NCBI RefSeq assembly: GCF_004745635.1
Contig: NZ_SRLB01000033.1
Span: 1-64,000 of the forward strand
Origin: Methylobacterium nonmethylotrophicum
GTDB lineage: Bacteria > Pseudomonadota > Alphaproteobacteria > Rhizobiales > Beijerinckiaceae
Length of the DNA: 64,000 nt
Direction of reading: 5' to 3'
The first letter of the stretch is position 1; the number at the start of each line of letters is the position of its first letter. A program made the position numbers and the translations under genes. Shown here piece by piece: positions 58,683 to 64,000 of this stretch. The notes under the pieces were generated by a model that was not told the DNA's origin, made no database searches, and saw only the letters and a program-made list of their open reading frames with translations.

Positions 58683-59543
58683 ATGAAGCTGTTGCGCTAC
58701 GGCCCCGCGGGCCAGGAGAAGCCCGGCCTGCTCGACACTGACGGCCGCATCCGCGACCTCTCCGGCCACCTGCCCGACATCGATCCGGCCGCGCTCGGCC
58801 CCGAGGCGCTGGCCCGCCTCAAGGCCCTCGATCCGGCGAGCCTGCCGGCCGTGCCCGGCGCGCCGCGCCTCGGCACCCCGGTGGCGGGCGTGGCGAAGTT
58901 TATTGCCATCGGTCTCAACTTCGCCGATCACGCCGCCGAATCGAACCTCCCGGTGCCCAAGGAGCCGATCGTCTTCATGAAGGCGGTCACCTCGCTCTCC
59001 GGCCCCGACGACCCGGTGATGCTGCCGAAGGACTCGGTGAAGAGCGACTGGGAGGTCGAGCTCGGCATCGTCATCGGCCGCCGCGCATCTTACGTCGAGG
59101 AGGCGCAGGCGCTCGACTACGTGGCCGGCTACTGCCTCGTCAACGACGTCTCGGAGCGCGAGTACCAGATCGAGCGCGGCGGCACCTGGGACAAGGGCAA
59201 GGGCTGCGATACCTTCGGGCCGGTCGGCCCCTGGCTCGTCACCGCGGACGAGGTCGGGGATCCGCAATCGCTCGACATGTGGCTCGACCTCAACGGGAAG
59301 CGCATGCAGACCGGCAACACCCGCACGATGATCTTCACCTGCCGGCAGATCGTTTCTTACGTCAGCCGCTTCATGACCCTGATGCCCGGCGACATCATCA
59401 CCACCGGCACGCCGCCCGGCGTCGGCATGGGGATGAAGCCCGATCCGGTCTTCCTGAAGCCGGGTGACGTGATGACCCTCGGCATCGAGAAGCTCGGGCA
59501 GCAGCGCCAGGAGGTGACCGCCTGGCAGCGTCGGGAGGGGTGA
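58683..59543 (+). CDS. fumarylacetoacetate hydrolase-family protein (probable diketo-sugar-acid hydrolase)
   Basis: A 286-residue FAH-fold enzyme. Metal and catalytic blocks are intact: IGLNFADHAAESNLPVPKEP, SDWEVELGIVIGRRASYVEE, LVNDVSEREYQIERGGTWDK, DTFGPVGPWLVTADEV and GDIITTGTPPGVGMGM. The close pairing with an SDR of the 2-keto-3-deoxy-L-fuconate dehydrogenase type suggests 2,4-diketo-3-deoxy-L-fuconate hydrolase activity in non-phosphorylating L-fucose or L-rhamnose breakdown; ureidoglycolate lyase is the common alternative annotation. Start at 58683 follows GGAGGAGG. Confidence 0.85.
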   Translation: MKLLRYGPAGQEKPGLLDTDGRIRDLSGHLPDIDPAALGPEALARLKALDPASLPAVPGAPRLGTPVAGVAKFIAIGLNFADHAAESNLPVPKEPIVFMKAVTSLSGPDDPVMLPKDSVKSDWEVELGIVIGRRASYVEEAQALDYVAGYCLVNDVSEREYQIERGGTWDKGKGCDTFGPVGPWLVTADEVGDPQSLDMWLDLNGKRMQTGNTRTMIFTCRQIVSYVSRFMTLMPGDIITTGTPPGVGMGMKPDPVFLKPGDVMTLGIEKLGQQRQEVTAWQRREG

Positions 59544-59601
59544 GGGGCTGTTCGCCCGCCTTGCGTCGTCTTCCTTCCACCTCCCCTCTCCCACCCGCGT
59601 C

Positions 59602-59718
59602 CTCATCCTGAGGTGTCAGTCGATGACCATCGACTGACCTCGAAGGAGAGCTCCAGACGTCTCTGCGAGCCCTGGAGCCCTCCTTCGAGGCGAGCGAAGC
59701 TCGCACCTCAGGATGAGG
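59602..59718. repeat. long palindromic intergenic element
   Basis: CCTCATCCTGAGGTG (59602-59616) returns inverted as CACCTCAGGATGAGG (59704-59718). Inside are GTCAGTCGATG/CATCGACTGAC and CCTCGAAGGAG/CTCCTTCGAGG, so almost the whole 117 bases can fold into a branched hairpin. Elements with CCTCATCCTGAGG ends are widespread in Rhizobiales. It separates the hydrolase and SDR genes. Confidence 0.8.
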
Positions 59719-59784
59719 GGCGCGGGTGGGATCGAGCGGGTCCCCGCGGATCGCACCTCTCCCATTCGAACAGGCTTTGCGACG

Positions 59785-60534
59785 ATGGCTTATCCCGACC
59801 GCTTCAAGGGCCGCGCCGCCCTCGTCACCGGCGGTGCCTCCGGCATCGGCCTCTCTGTCGCGGCGCGGCTCAAAGCCGAGGGCGCCGCGGTCGCGCTCTG
59901 GGACCTGAACGCGGAGGCGCTGGCCAAGGCCAAGGCCGGGACGGGCGCGACCGACATCCGGGCGCTCGACATCGCGGACCCGTCCGCGGTCGAGGCCGCG
60001 ATGCGCGAGAGCGTGGCGGCTCTGGGCGGCCGGCTCGACGTGCTGGTCTGCAGCGCCGGCATCACCGGGCCGAACACCACTGTGCGCGACTATCCGGTCG
60101 AGGCCTGGCAGCGGGTGATCGACGTCAACCTCAACGGCCTGTTCTACTGCAACCGCGCCGCTCTGCCGGCGATGGCAGCGGGCGGCTACGGCCGCATCGT
60201 CAACGTCGCGTCCATCGCCGGCAAGGAGGGCAACCCCAACGCCTCGGCCTATTCGGCCTCCAAGGCCGGTGTGATCGGGCTGACGAAGTCGCTGGGCAAG
60301 GAGCTGGCCAAGTCGGAGATCCGGGTGAACTGCGTCACGCCGGCGGCGGTGCGCACGGCGATCTTCGACCAGATGACGCAGGAGCACATCGACTTCATGC
60401 TCTCGAAGATCCCGATCGGCCGCTTCGGGACGATCGACGAGGTGACGTCGCTGATCTGCTTCCTGGCGAGCGAGGAGGCGTCGTTCTCGACAGGTGCGGT
60501 CTTCGACGTGTCGGGCGGCCGGGCGACGTACTGA
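59785..60534 (+). CDS. short-chain dehydrogenase (2-keto-3-deoxy-L-fuconate dehydrogenase-like)
   Basis: A 249-residue classical SDR: cofactor motif TGGASGIGLSVAARL, NAG-equivalent CSAGITGPN, catalytic Ser in VNVASIAGKEGNPN and the YxxxK motif in SAYSASKAGVIGLTKSLGKE. The C-terminal CVTPAAVRTAIFDQMTQEHI region matches SDRs that oxidise 2-keto-3-deoxy sugar acids. Same direction as the FAH gene but separated by a palindromic element that may attenuate read-through. No ribosome binding site is obvious, but the ATG begins the Rossmann fold. Confidence 0.87.
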   Translation: MAYPDRFKGRAALVTGGASGIGLSVAARLKAEGAAVALWDLNAEALAKAKAGTGATDIRALDIADPSAVEAAMRESVAALGGRLDVLVCSAGITGPNTTVRDYPVEAWQRVIDVNLNGLFYCNRAALPAMAAGGYGRIVNVASIAGKEGNPNASAYSASKAGVIGLTKSLGKELAKSEIRVNCVTPAAVRTAIFDQMTQEHIDFMLSKIPIGRFGTIDEVTSLICFLASEEASFSTGAVFDVSGGRATY

Positions 60535-60544
60535 ACCGGCGCTG

Positions 60545-60575
60545 CGCGGCGGCTCCGGCATACGGAGCTGCCGCG
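60545..60575. terminator. bidirectional hairpin between convergent genes
   Basis: A 13-base stem CGCGGCGGCTCCG/CGGAGCTGCCGCG with one G-T pair and loop GCATA fills the gap between the SDR and PPK2 stop codons. There is no T-run, so termination strength is uncertain. Confidence 0.5.
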
Positions 60576-61529
60576 TCAATCCGGCACCGTGATCCCCGTC
60601 AGGTCCGCTTTCGGCTCCGGGAAGCGCGGGTCCATCGCCTCCAGGGTGTCGGCGATGAGACGCGCCACCGCGAGGTTGCGGAACCACTTCCGGTTCGCCG
60701 GCACCACGTGCCAGGGGGCGAGGCGCGTGCCGCAGAGGGTCAGCGCGTCCTGGAACGCCGCCTGATAGGCGTCCCAGGACTCGCGCTCGACGAGGTCGGC
60801 GGGATCGAACTTCCAGTTCTTGGTCGGGTCGGCGAGCCGCGCCTCCAGGCGCTCCTTCTGCTCTGCCTTCGAGATGTGCAGGAAGATCTTGAGCACGGTG
60901 GTGCCCGAGAGGGTGAGCAGGCGCTCGAAATCGTTGATCAGGCCGTAGCGCGGCCGCCACACCGCCTCCGGCACCAGCTGCTTGACCCGGACGATCAGCA
61001 CGTCCTCGTAGTGGCTGCGGTTGAACACCCCGATCATGCCGCGGGCCGGTGCCCTCTGGTGGTAGCGCCACAGGAAGTCGTGGTCGAGTTCCTCGGGGCT
61101 CGGGGTCTTGAACGACGAGACCTGGCAGCCCTGCGGGTTCACCCCCTCGAAGACGTGGCGGATCGTGCCGTCCTTGCCGCCGGTGTCGATCGCCTGCAGC
61201 ACCACCAGGAGGCTGCGCTGGCGCTCGGCGTAGAGCCGCTCCTGCAGGGCCTGGATGCGGGCGCGCACCGCGACCAGCTCCTCCTCGGCCGCCGCCTTGC
61301 CGTCGGAGGAGCCCGGCGCGTCCGGGTCGATCTCGGCGAGCCGGCAGGGCGCCTCCGGCCGGAACTGCACCACCCCCGGCGGCGGCACCGGCACCGTCGC
61401 GCCGTGCTCGGCGAGGAAGCCGGGGCTCGCCTCAGCCAGGAGGCCGGCCTCGCGCGCCCAGGCGGCGGAGGATGGCCGCGGATGGCCGGGCGGTGAAACC
61501 GGCTTGTCTTTCGGGTGCTTCTTCGACAT
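60576..61529 (-). CDS. PPK2-family polyphosphate:nucleotide phosphotransferase
   Basis: A 317-residue PPK2 enzyme. Walker A-like LQAIDTGGKDGTIRHVFEGV (Asp-x-Gly-Gly-Lys-Asp), FLWRYHQRAPARGMIGVFNR and NRSHYEDVLIVRVKQLVPE are the family's diagnostic blocks, followed by the lid region LHISKAEQKERLEARL. An N-terminal proline-rich extension of about 50 residues precedes the fold. Uses polyphosphate to phosphorylate AMP or ADP/GDP; class cannot be fixed by eye. Divergent from the histidine phosphatase gene. Confidence 0.9.
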   Translation of the reverse strand: MSKKHPKDKPVSPPGHPRPSSAAWAREAGLLAEASPGFLAEHGATVPVPPPGVVQFRPEAPCRLAEIDPDAPGSSDGKAAAEEELVAVRARIQALQERLYAERQRSLLVVLQAIDTGGKDGTIRHVFEGVNPQGCQVSSFKTPSPEELDHDFLWRYHQRAPARGMIGVFNRSHYEDVLIVRVKQLVPEAVWRPRYGLINDFERLLTLSGTTVLKIFLHISKAEQKERLEARLADPTKNWKFDPADLVERESWDAYQAAFQDALTLCGTRLAPWHVVPANRKWFRNLAVARLIADTLEAMDPRFPEPKADLTGITVPD

Positions 61530-61611
61530 CGGAAAGGCAGGTTTTCGTGCGGGGACAGGGTGTGCGATCGATAACGACAGCCAAGCGGGGCCGTTCCGAA
61601 AGGGGTCCCCG

Positions 61612-62205
61612 ATGAGCCGGGCGCCGCTCTACTTCGTGCGCCACGGCGAGACCGACTGGAACGCCGAAGGCCGCCTGCAGGGCCAGCGCGACACGCCGCT
61701 CAACCGCAAGGGGGTGGCCCAGGCGGCGGAGGCCGGCGCGCGCCTGGCGGGCCTCCTCGGCGAGGACGTCGGCGCCCTGCCCTACCTGGCGAGCCCGATG
61801 GAGCGCACGCGGCGCACCATGGAGGGCCTGCGCGCCGCGCTCGGCCTCGACCCCGCCGCCTACGCCACCGACGAGCGCCTGAAGGAGATCGGCTTCGGCG
61901 CCTGGGAGGGCCTGACCTGGAAGGAGGTCCGCCGCAGCGACCCCGCCCGGGCGCAGGCCCGCGACCGCGACCGCTGGAACTACTGCCCGCCGGGCGAGGG
62001 CGCCGAGAGCTACGCCATGGTGGCGCAGCGCGTGCGCCCGCTCCTCGACGCCATCGATCGCCCGACGGTCATCGTCGCCCATGGCGGCGTCGCCCGCGCC
62101 GTCATGGTCACGCTGGGAGCGGCGAGCGCCGAGGAGGCGCCCCACATGGAGATCCTGCAGGGGCGGATCCTGGTGCTCGCGGGCGGCACGCGGGCTTGGG
62201 TCTGA
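61612..62205 (+). CDS. histidine phosphatase family protein (phosphoglycerate mutase-like)
   Basis: A 197-residue protein with the RHGETDWNAEGRLQGQRDTP signature carrying the phospho-histidine, the second arginine in LASPMERTRRTMEGLRAALG, the proton donor glutamate in LKEIGFGAWEGLTWKEVRRS and the second histidine in VIVAHGGVARAVMV. Broad-specificity phosphatases of this type are common. Start at 61612 follows AAAGGGG. Substrate unknown. Confidence 0.9.
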   Translation: MSRAPLYFVRHGETDWNAEGRLQGQRDTPLNRKGVAQAAEAGARLAGLLGEDVGALPYLASPMERTRRTMEGLRAALGLDPAAYATDERLKEIGFGAWEGLTWKEVRRSDPARAQARDRDRWNYCPPGEGAESYAMVAQRVRPLLDAIDRPTVIVAHGGVARAVMVTLGAASAEEAPHMEILQGRILVLAGGTRAWV

Positions 62206-62322
62206 CACCGCGTTTTGTGCCCGTCCGTGCCTTGAACCGGCCCCGGTTCTCGTCCACCTCCCGCCTGCCCGAGTTCGGGACGGAATCTGCGCCGGAAGCC
62301 GGGATCGGGCCGGTGCGTCTCA

Positions 62323-62412
62323 GCATCATGCGCCGAAGGGGTCACCGGTTCGGCAGCGAAAATGATGCACAAACAAGGGCTAAGCAGAGTTGCACGGGGC
62401 AGCTCTGCTCAG
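62323..62412 (+). repeat. dispersed repeat, copy C (shortened)
   Basis: GCATCATGCGCCGAAGGGGT to GCACGGGGCAGCTCTGCTCAG. Lacks the CCGGTCG inner hairpin found in copies A and B but keeps CACCGGTTCGGCAGCGAAAA, the AATGATGC return arm and the 3' AGCAGAGTTGC/GCAGCTCTGCT hairpin. It lies just upstream of the adenylation enzyme. Confidence 0.75.
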
Positions 62413-62445
62413 GTCAACGGCCCGCCCGGGCCAGCGGAGTCGCTT

Positions 62446-64000
62446 GATGAACCACACCGCCGGGACCGTCCGCCCGCCCAGCCACGGGATGCGCCAGCCG
62501 GCCGTCCCGCCCCAGGGTGCGGCGGTGCTGCGCGGCCCCGTGCGGCCGGACCTCATCCGCGACGAGGTCCTGGCCGAGATTTTTCGCGAGACCGCCCACA
62601 GCCGGCCTGACCATGCCGCGCTCATCGACGCGGCGAGCGGGGCCGATTCGGCCTCACGCAGCCGCCTGACCTACGCCGAGGTCGACCGGCGCTCCGACGC
62701 GATCGCGTCCGGGCTCGCGGCCCGCGGGGTCGGCCCCGGCGACGTGGTGGGTCTCTGGATGGCGCGCTCGCCCGACCTCCTGGTGGCCCAGATCGGCATC
62801 ACCAAGGCCGGCGCCGCCTGGCTCCCCTTCGACGCCGAGGCGCCCGCCGACCGGGTCGCGATCTGCCTCGACGACGCCGCCGCCAAGGCGCTGATCGTCT
62901 CCGGCGTCCTGAAGGCGAAGGCCCCGGCCGGAACCTGCCCGGCACTGACCCCCGACGAGGTCGCCGCGCAGGCGAGCGGCCCGGCGCCGGACCTGCGCGC
63001 CGCCGGCCTCACCCCCGCGCACCCGGCCTACCTGATCTACACCTCGGGCTCGACCGGCGTGCCGAAGGGCATCGTCATCAGCCACCGCAACATCTGCCAC
63101 TTCCTGCGCGCGGCCAACGCCCTCTACGGCATCACCGGCGACGACGTGGTGTTCCAGGGCGCGTCGGTCGCCTTCGATCTCTCGATGGAGGAGATCTGGG
63201 TTCCGTACCTGGCCGGCGCGACCCTGTTCGTCGCGAGCCCGGCCCAGATGGGAGACGCCGAGGCCCTGCCGGACATCCTGATCGAGGCCGGGATCACGGT
63301 GCTCGACACCGTGCCGACGCTGCTCGGCCTGATGACGAGGGACGTGCCGCGCCTGCGGCTGATCCTGCTCGGCGGCGAGGCCCTGCCGGAGCCGCTGATC
63401 GCCCGCTGGGCGACCCCGAACCGAAAACTGTTCAACACCTACGGGCCGACCGAGGCGACCGTGGTGGCGACCGCCGCCGAGATGAAGCCGGGCGATCCCG
63501 TCACGATCGGCGGGCCGATCGCCAACTACACCGCCTACATCGCCGACGAGGCCCTGAACCTCGTCGGCCCCGGCGTGCAGGGCGAGCTGCTGATCGGCGG
63601 CCCGGGCGTCGCCGCGGGCTACCTCGCCCGGCCGGAGCTGACGGCGGAGAAGTTCATCGCCAACCCGTATGGCGGCGACGGTTCGGACCCGGTGCTGTAC
63701 CGCTCCGGCGACGCGGTCTCGCTCGATCACGCCGGCCGCATCATCTTCCACGGCCGCATCGACGACCAGGTCAAGATCCGCGGCTTCCGGGTCGAGCTCG
63801 GCGAGATCGAGGCCCGCATCCGGGCGCAAGGAGGCATCTCCGCCGCCGCGGTGGTCCTGCGCCAGGACGACGGCGTCGACCGCCTCGTCGCCTTCGTGGT
63901 TCCCGAGCGCGGCAGCGCTTCTCTCGAAGGAAACGCCCGCGGGGCGGAGTTCGACCGCGGCCGGCTGCGCTCGGCGCTGGCCGAGACGATGCCGCCCTAC
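62446..64000 (+). CDS. Pls/PosA-like amino-acid adenylating enzyme (5' part, runs off the window)
   Basis: The first 518 codons of an NRPS-type adenylation protein. Core motifs in order: AGAAWLPFDAEAPADR (A2-like), YLIYTSGSTGVPKGIVISHR (A3), FDLSMEEIWVPYLAGATLFV (A4), FNTYGPTEATV (A5), GELLIGGPGVAAGYLARPEL (A6), LYRSGDAVSLDHAGRIIFHG (A7) and RIDDQVKIRGFRVELGEIEA (A8). An N-terminal extension of about 45 residues and no condensation domain match the Pls/PosA single-module family related to epsilon-polylysine synthase; the diagnostic C-terminal membrane and acyltransferase-like regions would lie outside the window. Start at 62446 follows CGGAG. Confidence 0.85.

Overview
The window is very GC-rich DNA from an alphaproteobacterium. 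Gene content and style point to the Methylobacteriaceae (Methylobacterium or Methylorubrum-like): many ATGA/GTGA overlaps, numerous soluble sensory proteins, a Pls/PosA-type adenylation enzyme and dispersed palindromic repeats. This assignment is inference; no rRNA or marker gene is present.

Layout. 0.2-8.4 kb: two small proteins, then a TctDE-like two-component system with its own periplasmic binding protein, divergent from a NitT/TauT-type ABC importer; then two small proteins, a response regulator and tRNA-Ser(GGA). 8.4-11 kb: a gene-poor scar after the tRNA, then a convergent peroxiredoxin/LysR pair in which each gene carries an apparent single-base frameshift. 11.3-15.6 kb: a patatin-like lipase, then a minus-strand group of cytochrome b561, a YedY/MsrP-like molybdoenzyme and a chlorite dismutase-family haem protein. 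15.6-22 kb: aminotransferase, radical SAM/SPASM, DUF2064 transferase, AraC regulator, GT2 and a GT87-like membrane glycosyltransferase, probably one biosynthetic locus. 22.5-27.6 kb: two exported or anchored unknown proteins and a HerA-like ATPase overlapping a GGDEF-EAL protein. 28-37 kb: an iron/phosphonate-type ABC importer, a TIM-barrel epimerase, a secreted protein, a CoA-transferase/enoyl-CoA hydratase pair and a PilZ protein.

37.6-46.2 kb is the most unusual region. An AT-rich promoter precedes a plus-strand gene run: a LolA-like secreted protein; an exported protein with 24 perfect-register C-x-x-S-x pentapeptides; a second LolA-like protein; two large paralogous membrane proteins (degenerate exosortase-like membrane domain plus two GATase/DUF4350-like domains each); and a TlpA-like thioredoxin. 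I know of no described system with this composition.

46.3-57.6 kb: a LOV-domain hybrid kinase, CheC, a receiver protein, and a CheA-CheR-CheB-triple CheW-soluble MCP operon with no flagellar genes, suggesting a non-motility signalling array. 57.7-64 kb: IclR regulator, FAH hydrolase and SDR (probably sugar-acid catabolism), PPK2, a histidine phosphatase and the 5' part of a Pls/PosA-like adenylation enzyme that runs off the window.

Three copies of a roughly 110-base repeat (22.2, 34.5 and 62.3 kb), two copies of a 52-base repeat (28.1 and 45.6 kb) and one long palindromic element (59.6 kb) lie mostly between genes.
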